From: Talaromyces rugulosus
Lineage: Eukaryota > Ascomycota > Eurotiomycetes > Eurotiales > Trichocomaceae
DNA length: 64,000 nt
NCBI RefSeq assembly: GCF_013368755.1
Contig: NC_049563.1
Span: 5,704,001-5,768,000, forward strand
Reading direction: 5' to 3'
A model generated the notes under the pieces. That model did no database searches. It was given only the letters and a program-made list of their open reading frames with translations, and was not told the origin of the DNA. Positions 22,880-35,300 of this stretch are shown here, piece by piece; position 1 is the first letter of the stretch, and each line of letters starts with the position of its first letter. The position numbers and the translations under genes are program-made.

Positions 22880-23982
22880 ATCGAATTTTGTGGGTGACTT
22901 GACAACAGCTTGTCGTCATGCCTACTTATCTTTTTATTGAAGCGATCGAATATATTCTCCTAAGTGTCTATTATGTTAAACTATGGTCTATCGTTTATTT
23001 CAGCGAAAATCACCATTTTTCAATACTTATAGTACTACTTTGCGAGGAAGTGTTTTAGATGGCAAGCAAATAGATTTCTTGTCTAGAGCTATAGTTAGCT
23101 ATAGTATCAACCTGATTACTGATCTCGGTTAGTTCTTAATCCTTAGTGCAAAGATAAGTCTCTGCCCTGTAGTTCTATAGTTTAGTTTAAGATTGTTACC
23201 CTATTTTCTTAAGGAATTGGTGTAGCCCTAGGTCCGGGGAGTAGGTGCTGGCCCTGGTAGTGCACCAGTTCTCACATAATTCTCATGAAATTTTTGATAG
23301 CTATTACAGCTTGGAGTTAACTAGAGGGAGTAAATAGGTTTATAGAACATGAAGACCAAATTATATGAAAAGCAGCAGAGTTTTAAATCAACATTCAATA
23401 ATTTTCCCTTTCATTTTGAATTGTTGAACAACTTGTCAAAACGTATCAACCGTTCTTTACCAGAAAGGTGTTCGTTGGTAGTACTCTGCTGAATAAGACA
23501 AGGGTCGTAGGTGACTAGAGATAGAGGCTATATCTTGCAGATAAGATAATAGCTAAAAAATAAGTTTATTAATAAATAAAATAAACTTATAAAGTATAGA
23601 TCTAATTTAATATAAAGTAATTGTGAGGAAGTGTTCTGGAGGACAAGCAAATAGATTTCTGGTATAAAGCTATATATAACGTAATCGGTAAGCGAGCGGC
23701 CACTTCCCGCCCGGAAATGCGCTCTATATTAATTTCAAATCTCAATTTCTAACCTCATATAATAATTACATATAAAAAATTAATTAGAAATACGATTAGA
23801 ACACCCAGTTATTTTATATCCTGCAGTTCCACAACCACTATAACGAAATTGACGTTATACAGACAGTTAAGAGACTAAAAACTCTAGCTCGGCCAAAGCA
23901 GCAATAACACTTTAAGATATCTTAACCTGATTCTATATAAGCACCTAAGCTTCTTTTCTAATAATTTCTTATTCATAAGATA
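22880..23982. repeat. AT-rich spacer with two 58-bp direct repeats
   Basis: A sequence starting TGCGAGGAAGTG at 23041-23098 recurs in direct orientation as TGTGAGGAAGTG at 23622-23679, with roughly 80% identity. The 520 bp between them are noncoding. The repeats start with TG, as LTRs do, but no matching CA end or TSD was found. An AT-rich inverted repeat (ATAAGTTTATT / AATAAACTTAT) lies at about 23560-23590. A GC-rich stretch (CACTTCCCGCCCGGAAATG) is at 23700-23720. Confidence 0.5.
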
Positions 23983-24256
23983 TGTGACGTGCCTTTTCCA
24001 AAGATATTCGATTCCTATCTAGGGGTGCGATTCTCTAAAACAACAAGCATGGGAAAGGAATCTAACTACCAGGACCTGCGGGAAGGTTTTATCTTGTGTG
24101 CTTAGGTAACCAGCTTGACCCTTTATAGCCCTGGGGTGAGGCTATCCCTAGATCTGGCACCGCGGGTTAGGGTTGATGCCCTTTCTGTCTGAGGCTTTCT
24201 ATCTGGCTATAAGGCTGCTCCTATCCTTAGGGATAGTCTTAGGCTTAGCTATTATA
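23983..24256 (-). repeat. Element A 3' LTR
   Basis: A 274-bp copy of the sequence at 55808-56081, with many transitions between the copies, as expected after RIP. The shared core includes CTAACTACCAGGACCTGCGG and GGTTAGGGTTGATGCCC. The left end is TGTGACG; the right end is mutated (GCTATTATA against GCCGTCACA). Confidence 0.88.
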
Positions 24257-25569
24257 TCATCTCTTTTTTTTAGAAATACTTGCCCTTAAGTGTTGGTTGT
24301 TAGTCTATTATTATCTATATACTTTTTAATAAATTAATCCTTCTTTATAGCTTTTATCTATATATTTAATCAGTGTGGCGGACCTAGCTTCTTAGAATTA
24401 ATATTATAGAATGATTTTAGCGTTAGTGAAGCATTTGAAAAGTACTCTATTAGATATTATATTAGATCTAGATCTCTGTCTAGCTAGCTTACTTAATAGT
24501 ATAGCTTTTTTCAATGTATCTAGAAGTCTAGGATCCTATTGATTTCCTATTCTAAATTTCTATTGACCTGGAGCTTAGGATATTCCTTTTTTAGTTAACT
24601 AGTAAAGAGCTTAGTTAAAGTAGTATAACAGAGCTTATTTAAAGAAAAGATACAGTATACTTATATATCTTGTAATAAATCTAATTTAAAGATATATCCT
24701 ATCTTATATAGTATCTTATATAGTCTTTTAAACTGATAATCTAGCTTTCTGTTTAATTATTTTATATCCTATTCTTTATTACTGATATAGATATAGTCAC
24801 TAACTCTGAAGTCTATCTTCTATCTGTATTTGTTCGCTTACTATTGCTGTCTATCTTATGCTTCTATAATATTATTATAGGTATAGTCCTATATATGCTC
24901 TAAACGCTATACCTATACTTAGGCTTTTTTCTTATTTAGTATATAGCTTCTAGACAGTATTAATAGTATCTAATTAAATAATATCTAAGAAGTATAATCT
25001 TTTTCTATTTTAAATAGGGATATCTTTGTAGATTTCTATAGTAGTGACGTAGCTGTAAAGTTAATAATTGGTAGGTACTCTAACTAGTTATTTATTATAA
25101 AGTTAATATATAGCTGTAGCTGCTACTAAAGATACTGATTCACTATCTCTGTTTATCTATTTATCTAGGCATGCTATGCTGTTAACAGCTTTATCTTAAT
25201 ATGAAGAATTCAGCATACCTCTTCCTAGAACTTAGAGATAAACTGGCCTTCTTGGTTTGATATAATGCTGTTTAATAGGTCTGTCTATGGGAAGATATAT
25301 TAAATCTATAACTTTGCTATGTCTCTAGCTGTTATTCCCTTGTGGTATAGTATGGAGACTGGTCTTTTAGTTAAGTAGTCAATAGTGATAAAAATATTAT
25401 TAAATTCTTATTTGTCCTAGAACAGCTCTATAAAATCTATTAACAAATACTGCCAAGGTCATACTAGGATAGATAATAGTTAGAAAAGTCTAGAGACCCT
25501 GTCTCTATATATGTTCATCTTTTTATATATCTTATAATTATCTATATACTGGTTTATATCATTGCTCTA
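24257..25569 (-). pseudogene. Element A pol, integrase and 3' part (degenerate)
   Basis: Read on the minus strand with stops ignored, this gives an integrase zinc-binding end (QYIDNYKIYKK, original Cys pair now Tyr) and the core start (PWQYLLIDFIELF, then IFITIDYLTKR). It is interrupted at 25569 by the LTR of element B1. The preceding 190 bp of the same frame sit inverted at 38862-39051, and the part before that ends at 51853. Confidence 0.75.
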
Positions 25570-25826
25570 TGTTAGGGTCTTAGCCCCTGGGATACTCAGG
25601 CTTCGCTCTCGTAGAATAACTGCACCTGGTCTGCACCTGGTTCGCCATAGAAGAACCCCCTGACGCTACACCAGATTCACTAGAGCACCCCTGGGACCCA
25701 TACTCATCTGTATCAATATTCAACAATATAAATTCCTACAAACCTTTTCCTTCTTTTTCTTATATTCAAATCTACTTAATTCTTAGACCTACATAAGGCT
25801 AGTAAGATAGGACCTAGCTTATAATA
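25570..25826 (+). repeat. Element B1 5' LTR
   Basis: 257 bp. It starts TGTTAGGGTCTTAGCCCC and ends at the RIP-mutated CTAGCTTATAATA (other copies CTAGCCCGTAACA). It is homologous to 39057-39313, 51596-51852 and 57117-57373. Confidence 0.88.
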
Positions 25827-28800
25827 TTAGATTTGAACATCTCACCCCTTTCCTCTATTTAAAGGATTAAGAATGTACCACTCTTCTTACCTAAAGGATT
25901 AAGCTATATGATTACTTCTTATTTATTTGAGTTAAGTCTCTAAGAACTATACTAACTCTCCTTATTTAGAAGATTAAATTATTATATTACTGCTCTTCAA
26001 TGACTGAATTAAGTATTAAAAAATTTCTCTATTATAATAAATAGTTTACTAAGGGATAGCCCAGACTAAAAAGATATATCTTTAAAACTGAATCAGCTGT
26101 TATTAAAATAAATATAATAAATAGAACTTTTTCTGATAAATATGTCCACTTATCTATCACATATCAAAGAATAAGTTAATAATATAACTGAACTACCTAT
26201 GCCTGAGGTCTCTACTGATGCTATATCATCAGTAATCTCTATGTACAGTGTGAATAAACCATATTATTCCCTTGACCATCCCAATAAATATGACGATTCT
26301 GATTATTTATAATATATATAGTTTGTGGCAATTCTATATATAAAATTAACAGTCAATACACCAGTAATTAGAGGACTATACAAGCAACTGTGATATGCCT
26401 ATAGATGGTTAGCAGGAAAGGCCTAGATAAAGGTTTATCTCTAGATGTAGCTTTATAGGAATGTAAATATAGTTATTCTTGCTATACTAGAAGCTTTTTT
26501 TATATATTTTAACGTGCTGTTCAAAGATTATTAATTTATAAAGAAGGTGAATCTTGAACTTAACCATATATAACAAGAACATACCTCTTTCTAGGACTTT
26601 ATTAGTGAATTTAAATGGATATTACTTCTTATAAAAAGTCAATTATAGACCGACGACATAAAAATCTCATAATTGAAAACTGTGATTAACTAAGAAATAA
26701 GATATATAACTGTTAAGAGTGATATATCAAAACAATATAAAGCTTTCTATAAATACTTATACCAAATAACATATAATCTTGAAAAGCTAAAAAAGATTGA
26801 CAATATCCAATCCCAATACAAGCAGAACACTTCTTATCTATTTATAAAAGGAACCTCCCTTAATAAAAAATAGCCCTAAGTCATAGACTAAACACTTATG
26901 GGCCTACCAATTAATACTATCAGAACAGACAACTGTTTTTAATATAGAAAACTAGATTATATTGCCTAATACTGTCTTAAATCTATATTACTCCATCAGA
27001 CACCATCTCTGAGAAACTATAGTAAAAAGAAATATAATATATTTATAAGAATATCTAATACTAAAATAAAGAAGAATAAAACTAAATCTAATACAGGCTT
27101 AGATAGTATATTAAAGTCAAAAGAGTAGCTTTTACATAAAGTCGCTCATAGAAGCTAAAATATAAAATAGCTTGTGACTTTAAGAATTTTAAAAAGATAG
27201 TTAAAAGGTTTGACGGATCTCTATTTAATATAGACATATAGTTAGACTGTAGAACCAATACCAATACTTTAATTAATAGTAGGTGTCTTATCTATAGAAT
27301 TATTAAAGAGACCTTTACTTAAAAGAAAAAGCTGAATTATAGCGCTATTAAATCTTAATCTATTAAAGGATATAATGATTTGATATCTTAATACATCAAA
27401 GAAATTGTATATATAACATTAGATATCAGAGGAAATATATAGGAGAAAGTCTACTTTTATATAGTTCCAAAGTGTGAATATAATATAATATTGGGTCTTC
27501 TATGGATAGAATATCAACATATAAGAATTGATGCTGCTAAAGGCTAACTAGAATTTAGGAACAGAATATCTATTAATAAAAAGAATCTGTTATGACTTAA
27601 GTATGTCTCTTAACAGATTGATATAGCTACAGTAAATACTTTGAAAAAGATGTAAAGCAGAAAAAAGAAGGTTGATATATTTATAATCTCTATACAGAAT
27701 ATTAAGAAAGCTCTGGTCTTAAAACTATAGACAGATCCAGAGAACAAGCTATCTAAATATTACCATGAGTTTCTAGAACTATTTGATCTAAAGAAAGCTG
27801 ACAAGCTACTATTATTATATCTAAATATTAACTATCAGATTGAACTAATTGATATTAATGTGAAGGGGCGTAAGCTAGAGATACTATAGGGCTCTTTTTA
27901 TAATATGTTATGGGAAGAATTGTTAGTCTTACAGAAAACTTTTTATAACTTACTGTTAAAGGACTTTATATGTATAAGTAACTTATTTGTTATAGCACTG
28001 GTACTGTTTGTAAGGAAACCTAGAAGAGGACTGTGCTTCTGTGTTGATTATTGGGTGCTCAACACTATAATAAAAAGGGATTGATATTTATTATTATTAA
28101 TACATAAGACCCTACAATGAATATCTAAAGTCTGATGGTTTACAAAGCTTAATGTTACAGCAGCCTTCTATAAGATATATATTGCTAAAGAAGATAAGTA
28201 GAAGACAGTTTTCTAAACCAGGTTTGGATTTTATAAATAGTTAGTAACACCTTTCAGCTTTATCAATGCGTTGAGCATATTTTAATAATATATTAATTGG
28301 ACTCTTTATGAGTTTTTAAATGACTTTATATCTACTTATCTGGATGACATACTTATCTTTATAGAAGGTAGCTATATGTATTATTGGAAACAGATAATGA
28401 AGATGCTAGAATATCTATATATTATAGGACTACAGCTAGATATTAATAAATATAAGTTCAAGGTGTAGATAATAAAATACCTCAGATTTATATTAGAAGC
28501 TAGAAAAGAGATCTAAATAGATCCTATAAAAGTCTCTGCTATTTTAGAATAGAAAGCTCTAATATATGTAAAAAATATACAATTATTTCTAAGGTTTACA
28601 AATTTCTATTAACAGTTTATCTAAGAGTATTCTGATATAATCTGTCCGCTAATAGAATTAACTAAAAAAAAAAACTATCTTTATTTAGACTAAAACTATT
28701 AATAAAGCCTTTAAACAACTAAAACAAATATTTATAAGTGACCTAATACTAGTATAATTCAACTCTAAATAGAATATAATTATAGAAGCCAACTCTTCAG

Positions 28801-30810
28801 AATATATTATAGAAAAGATATTATTATAATATGATAACAAAGGACTTCTACAAATCTGCGCCTATTCTCCTAAAGTGCACATCTGCGGAGTATAATTACA
28901 AAATCCATAATAAGAAGCTATTAGTAATAATAATATATCTAAAGTAATAGGAATCTAAACTAATTAACACTAAGAAGTTTACTATCCTAATTAACTACCA
29001 GAATCTTAAATACTTCATACAGCTCTAACAGTTGAATAAAAGGTAAATAAGATGGGTCAGTATACTCTTATACTTCAACTATAAACTTTAATATCAGTCA
29101 GGGCGATTAGCTATCAGATTTGATACACTATTGTGATGTTTATAAGATATACCCAATAGGATTAACAATAAATGCCTAGTATACTGAAATAAACGTCTTA
29201 TCAACCCTAATAAGGTATAAAGAGACTATCTAGAACAACCTCCCCAGGGTCACTTATCGAATACCGTATCTAAACTCTATGTCTATGTTATTTATATAGA
29301 GCACTTAACATTAATTAAAGAATAATAATAACTAGCTGAAGCCGAGAATAAGAATTATAAATAAATTAAAGAGATTATATACTAGAAGCTCCTGTGGTTC
29401 TCTCAAAACCTACAACTTCACACTATGGTATCTAAATGTATAATTAATACAGCAGACCAGTTACTATTTCAAAACTAATAATAGGTACTAAATAGTGAAC
29501 TATTCTATATTTATATTATATAAGATATATATAACTCCTATCTTATTAGACATCTAGACTAAAATATAATCTATATTATCATAGCTTGATAACTATATTA
29601 GCTGAACCTATCTGAGGATATCTAAAGATTTATGAATAATTATAATAAATATAGTGCGAATACTATATGGAGATAATGTTAATAAGGATTATTAAAACTG
29701 CTCTCTATTCCCTTGTGAATATAGTGAGATATTAGTATAGATTTTATAGAGAAACTCTTAATATCTGATGGGAATATGAATCTTATAGTAATCATTGACT
29801 GACTAGGAAAAAAGATTATATTGGTACCATACAAACATATAGATACTGAGACAGTAATATCAAAGTTTATTAACTAATTCATACATGAATATAGGCCGCC
29901 TAGCAGCATTATATCAGATCAGGGCACGCAATTTATTAATGACCTTTAGAAAGGCATATGTGAATATCTAAAGATTATAAGATGATTGTCAACTATGTAT
30001 CACCCCTAAACTAATGAATAGATGGAATGTGCTAACTTTGTAATGGAAGAATATCTATAGAACTTCTATATCTACCTTTAAACTGACTGGAGCCTATTAA
30101 CTGTAATTATATAACTTATAATAAATAGATATAATATTACTATAACTAATATCAGCCTTTTCTTTCTAATCTATAGATATAATGTTAAACTACTCCAATT
30201 AGATGAAGCTATTCCCATATCTAAGCAGTAAAGACTTATCACTAAATATATAAATAATATAGTTATTAAGCTATAGCAGGCCTTTAATATAGTATAGACT
30301 AAGCTTGTCTTAGTGTAGCAGTAAATAGAAAATAGTATAAATTGTTGCTAAGAGATTCTTCTGGAATATAAAGTAGGACAAAAAATATAGTTAGACCTTT
30401 AGAACATTTAGACTAAATAACCTTTAAAGAAGCTGGATGTCTAATATATGAAATATACTATACTAGAGAAAATAGAATCCTATATATATTGACTTGATAT
30501 TCCTAAAACTATTTATGATATTTTTTATATGATGCTTCTTTACTTTATAGGTATATGTTCGCTTCTTTCATAGACCCAATATGATTACTAGCTACCAGCG
30601 TATCTAGTAAAAAATAATAAAAAGTATCTAGTTAATAGCATACTCGATAAATAGACTATATATTAAGGCTATAGATATATAAAATAATACCTTGTCTATT
30701 AGACCAGATATACATAATTTATATAGAAACCTGCCTAGTCTATGGAAGATACTGAAGCACTTGATCACTAGCTCTAATATTATAACACCCTTGCTGAAGG
30801 AGGGGAGTAA
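25827..30810 (+). pseudogene. Element B1 gag-pol (degenerate)
   Basis: AT-rich and saturated with stops, but the gypsy order is readable on the plus strand. Gag is at about 26100-27200. RT has the box TYLDDILIF at about 28333-28360, preceded by FCVDYWVLN near 28040. RNase H is at about 28740-29100, and integrase at 29380-30100 with YHP..NE.ME near 29997. A chromodomain-side tail is near 30400-30600. A purine tract (GAAGGAGGGGAGTAA, 30796-30810) abuts the 3' LTR. No functional protein can be made. The pol order RT-RNase H-integrase places it in Ty3/gypsy. Confidence 0.78.
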
Positions 30811-31054
30811 TATTAAAGTTTTAGCCTTTAAGATACTTAGGCTTTGTTTTTGTAGAATAACCGCACCTGGTCCACATTTGGTTTACTATAGAAGAACCCT
30901 CTAACACTACACCAAATTCGCTAGGGCGCCCCTGGGATCTATACTCACCTATATTGATATTCAACAATGCGAATCCCTGTGAATCTTTTCCTTTTTTTTC
31001 TTATATTTGAATTTACTCAATTCCTGGACCTACATAAGGCCAGTAAGACGGGAC
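30811..31054 (+). repeat. Element B1 3' LTR, first 244 bp
   Basis: Starts TATTAAAGTT, the RIP form of TGTTAGGGTC, and stops at GGGAC where element C begins. The last 13 bp of this LTR resume at 38844 after the duplicated GGGAC. Confidence 0.88.
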
Positions 31055-31711
31055 TGTCAATCGGTTCAACAACTCGTCACCAAGATGTGAATCGGGGTGG
31101 GTATTCTGCTAACAGAAGACAAGATGAGAACGTTGTGTAAGGCAATCCTAGGATAAGTAGAGTACTATCGCAATGATAGGCTGCAAAGTATGTTGAAGAG
31201 TAATAGTAATATGCTATTTGCTTGAGAGAATAAAACACAATGAGCTAGATACATGATGGTAAATGAGTGTCCTTATATAGCTGATCCTAAACATAGCGAG
31301 CATAGTCGATGCTCTGTTGGCTATGTTGTTGACATATCCAAACATAGTCTGGCTATGTTTGGCTATGTTCCCTGCATAGTCACGTGCCATGGTGCACTTC
31401 CACTGACATGGTGCATGCGCACCGCTGGGGTGCATCCGCACCGGGTGTACTCGCACAGGGTAGGTGGTTCTGCACTAAGTGTATTTGCACGGAAATGGTG
31501 CAGCCGCACCATTTAGGGTGTATGTCCACCTGGTGTGTCTTCACTAAACCAGTGCATCTGCACTGTCCAGATCACGTGAGTTCTCGTGTAGTCACTTCCG
31601 TCTTCGTTCCTACAATTAGCAAGTCTACTCCATAGGAGTTTCAGGCAGCTTGCTTATGTAAGTAGCGTCCGCTACTTATCGATTGGCTGAGCGTTCACGA
31701 TTCTTATGACA
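31055..31711 (-). repeat. Element C 3' LTR
   Basis: 657 bp, plus-strand ends TGTCAATCGG...TTCTTATGACA. It contains the ten-unit palindrome array at 31391-31564, a CATAG/CTATG-rich stretch at 31287-31378, a CACGTG at 31380-31385 and a TATA box (minus strand) near 31272-31280. Confidence 0.95.
31391..31564. repeat. Array of ten 14-bp imperfect palindromes in the C LTR
   Basis: Units close to GGTGCATNCGCACC start at 31391, 31410, 31429, 31444, 31463, 31478, 31497, 31517, 31532 and 31551. Spacing is 15 or 19-20 bp. The best units are GGTGCATGCGCACC and GGTGCATCCGCACC. The array lies upstream of the TATA box with respect to element transcription (the U3 part), where activator sites would be expected. 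The same array occurs at 38518-38691. Confidence 0.85.
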
Positions 31712-31724
31712 ATCCCCTCCTTCG
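31712..31724 (-). other. Polypurine tract of element C
   Basis: On the minus strand CGAAGGAGGGGAT directly abuts the 3' LTR, the expected place for plus-strand DNA priming. The decayed second C copy keeps AAAAAAGGGGAT at the matching position (ending at 63145). Confidence 0.8.
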
Positions 31725-31826
31725 AAGGCTGGCGTCCCGACAGTCACATAAATAGTCGCAGGCCCCCCGTCGCATAGGTAGGCGAATTTCTTTCTTGTTA
31801 ACATTCTTGGTGGTGATGTTCTGACC

Positions 31827-32381
31827 ATGTCGTCAAAGCAAAACATAAATACGAAAAACCTTCGGCTGCGTATCGAACAGTCTGGTATTATTCTGCCGAT
31901 TCCTTGTCATCGTTGTGCAGTCCAAGGGAAGGTTTGCATTAAATCTGAAATTTCGAGTCGCTGTAGCGAGTGCGTTGGTTTTGGTCGCTGCAAGTGTCGC
32001 GATATGGCCTCGTCTGACCTGGCGTGGAAAAAGCTCATCAAGGCTCAAGAGAAGATTGAGGCCGATGACGATCGGTTGAATGCTGAGCTTGAGGCTCTCC
32101 TTGCCAAACGGGCTCGTTTGCATAAACAAAGGAAACTTCTCCGAAAGCGTGCTGGAGAATTTATTCAAACGGATATAAAGGATGTGGAGGAGTTGGAGCG
32201 TTTGGAGGAAAAGGAGGAGGAGGAACGGAAACGAGAGGCCGAGCTGCAAAAATCAAACGAGATGATTGCGGCTGCCATCCAGGAGTTTCCCGTGTCGTCT
32301 AACAACGAGTTCGACCACGTCCTCTCCGAGTTTCTTTCTGGCGAAACGCTCGAATCTTTTCGGGGCAGTTCAAGTGCCTAA
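31827..32381 (+). CDS. Antisense zinc-cluster/coiled-coil protein of element C
   Basis: 184 codons on the strand opposite gag-pol, starting at an ATG in good context (GACCATGTC). It ends 83 bp inside the 3' end of the polyprotein frame (tail-to-tail overlap). Residues 27-57 hold C-x2-C-x6-C-x8-C-x2-C-x5-C-x-C, which fits the GAL4-type Zn2Cys6 spacing if C57 is the sixth ligand. Residues 65-150 are a charged Lys/Glu/Leu-rich coiled coil. This layout resembles dimeric Zn2Cys6 DNA-binding proteins. A mutated homologue remains in the decayed C copy (about 62590-63060), so the gene belongs to the family and is not a chance frame. Its transcript would have to start in or near the 3' LTR. Role unknown; a regulator is an inference. 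Confidence 0.75.
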   Translation: MSSKQNINTKNLRLRIEQSGIILPIPCHRCAVQGKVCIKSEISSRCSECVGFGRCKCRDMASSDLAWKKLIKAQEKIEADDDRLNAELEALLAKRARLHKQRKLLRKRAGEFIQTDIKDVEELERLEEKEEEERKREAELQKSNEMIAAAIQEFPVSSNNEFDHVLSEFLSGETLESFRGSSSA

Positions 32382-35300
32382 CTGGTTCCCATGAATTGTG
32401 TTCAGGTCCGTATCCTTTCCAGCTGACTAAGTAAAAGATTCTTCCTTCCACTAACTTTCTCTTTAGAATGTTTTCAACTTCATATTCATCCTCGGTTGCT
32501 TCGTCGTTACTGTTTTCTGGGTTTTCGGTTGGTTCCAATAATGAGATGTGAAATACTGGGTGCACTTTCATTCTTGCTGGTAGTCGGAGTTTGTAATTGT
32601 CGTTAGCGAGTTTTTCTTGAATTGCGAAAGGTCCGTATTTGATAGCGTCAAGTTTGTTGCTTGGTCTCTTGCTTGGAATGTTGAATTTTTTCTGTCCAAT
32701 TGTTCGTCGTAGTAAGTAAACTTTCTCCCCCTTTTTGAGGATTGGCGCGTCCTCGCGCTTCTTGTCGTAGTAGGTCTTCATTCGGTTTTCAGCCCACTTG
32801 ATGTCTTTCGATATTGTGTGATGGAGTGCCTGTAGTTTGTTGGCTTGTATTATCGCGGCTTCGGATAATCCTTCTCGTGGTACTTCAGACCATGTCATTC
32901 TTGGGTGTCGTCCAAGATTCGCAAAATGTGGAACTTGTTTTGTCGTAGCGTTTTCTGCATTGTTTAATGCGAACTGTGCTAATGGTAGTAGTTCTACCCA
33001 ATTGTCTTGTTCCCAATCTAAATAGTGTCGAAAATACTGTTCAACTGTTTGAATCATTCTCTCGGACTGGCCATCAGTCTGTTGGTGATTCGCGGTTGAT
33101 AACTTGTGATGCATTCCGCATGCCTTTGCAATTGTCTGCCAATATTTGGATGTAAACAACTTGTCTCGGTCTGTGATAAGTTCGTTTGGTAATCCGGTCC
33201 ATACAAAAACTTTTCGTAACATAAGTTTTGCACATTGTTCTGCTGTCATATCCTTTGGTGTTGGTTCTAAGATAACATATTTCGTAAGTCGGTCGACTGT
33301 TATCATGGCATCGGTGTAGGTAATTCCTGTTACTGGGTCCTTGGACTGCGGTAGTCCTTGGATAAAGTCAACAGTGATACTTTTCCATGCTTCTTCTGGT
33401 ACTTCCGGTATTTGCATTTTTCCAAAGGGTTTGTGGTGTACTGCTTTGTTTCTGTTGCATTCGTCGCAGTTTCTGATGTAATTCTCAACCCTTTTTCGGA
33501 CATAAGGAAAGTAGAATGTTCGGGTAATCATTTCGATTGTCCTTTCAACTCCTTGGTGTCCTTTTGTTGGAGGATCGTGGTATCGCTGAATGACTTCCGT
33601 AGTCATATTCTGCGGTACTCTGATCATTCCATTCCATATCGCTAAGCCTTTCTGAACATTTTTCGTAACTTGTCCGGCTTGTAATTCTTCTTGTATTTTT
33701 TGATCCTTGTTGGTTTCCCGATACATTCGTTCGTAGAACGGATCATCGTCAACAACTCTTATTGCGGTCGCAATGATCGCATTGTGATTGTGGCGTAGAA
33801 CTCCTGATTCTTCTTGCAGAATGTTTGTCTTGGGGGGTTCTATCCCGATTGCGTAATCTGGTCGTCTGCTTAATGCGTCTGCTGCTGCATTTTGTTTTCC
33901 TGGAATATGTTCAATCCTGTAATTGAATTTGGCTAGTTCTTCGGCCCATCGTATTTGTCTTCCAGATAATTCTTTTGTTGTCGTGAAGTACTTCAAATTG
34001 TGATGATCGCTTTTGACGATTACTTCATGTTTTGCTCCTTGGAGATAGTGCCGCCATTGTCGAAATGCTTGAACTATCGCGAGTAATTCTCGGTCGTGGA
34101 CGTCGTAGTTAACTTCCGCCGATGTAAACTTTCTCGAGTAGAATGCGACAATCTGCGTTTCTCCTTTTTCATTGATTTGTTCATGGATTGCTCCAAGAGC
34201 ATATCCAGATGCGTCTGTTCGTAGAATGCTTTGTAATTCTGGGTTAAACAGTTGTAATATTGGCGCAATTTTAACGAGTTCTTTAACGTTTTCAAAAGAT
34301 CGTTGTCTTCTTGCTGTCCAATCGAATGGTTCGTCTTTTTTCAGCAATTCTGTCATTGGTGTTGTAACGTCTGAGTATTTCTCAAGATATCGTCGAACGT
34401 ATCCGCTGGCTCCAAGAAAAGATTGTACGTCGTGGACGTTCGTTGGAGTTGGCCATTCGAGGATAGCGTCTAATTTCTCTTTCGGTATTTCTAGTCCGTT
34501 TGTTGTATATACCATTCCTAGGTAGTTGACTCGTGTGGTGTCGAATTCACACTTCTTGATTTTGAGAGTTAATCCTGCTTCCATGAGTTTTGTCATAACC
34601 AGTCGTACATGGTTATCGTGTTCCTTGGGGTCTTTTGAGTAGACTATAACATCATCGAAGTATACTGCAACGAAGAGGTTAAGGTATTCCCGTAGGATGT
34701 GGGTCATAAACCTCGCGAATTCTGCTGGTAGCCGTTTGAGTCCCATAGGCGCTACTAGCCATTCGTACAGTCCCAAGTCTGTAAGGAATGCTGTTTTCCA
34801 GATGTCGTCATTTTTCATTCGTAGGTTGTAGTATCCCCATTCAACGTCGAACATTGTCATGATTTTTGCGCCTTGCAATAAATCTCTCTTCTGTTCCTGG
34901 TGTGGTGCTTTGTTTGCGTCGTCTTCGGTCATATTGTTTAATTTTCGGTAGTCGATGACCATTCGTGGTGATCCGTCGCGTTTTGGTACAAACATTGCTT
35001 GTGCAGAAGCCTTTGCTTTTGATTCTCTGATGTAACCGGCTGCTAAGAATTTCTCAATGAATTCCTTAGTAGTTCGGAGTTCATCTTGTGAGATTTGTCG
35101 TTGCTTCACTTGTGGTACTTGTGCTCCTTCCTTGAGCGGTATCTCTGCTTCGTATTCTTTTTCGTGTTGTGGTAGTCGATATTCTTTCTTCACAAATAAT
35201 TCGGTAAAGTCCCGATATTTTTCTGGTAGCTTGTCGAGCACTTCCTTTAGTTCTTTTTCGTAGATTTCTTTTGGTTTCTTTCGTGTTTCAATTTGTCGGC

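Noticed and set aside
31214..31635. Three open frames of 80-87 codons in the C LTR, repeated identically at 38341-38762
   Set aside because: They lie in noncoding U3/R sequence across the palindrome array, overlap on both strands and are identical only because the LTRs are. Useful as evidence of LTR identity, not as genes.
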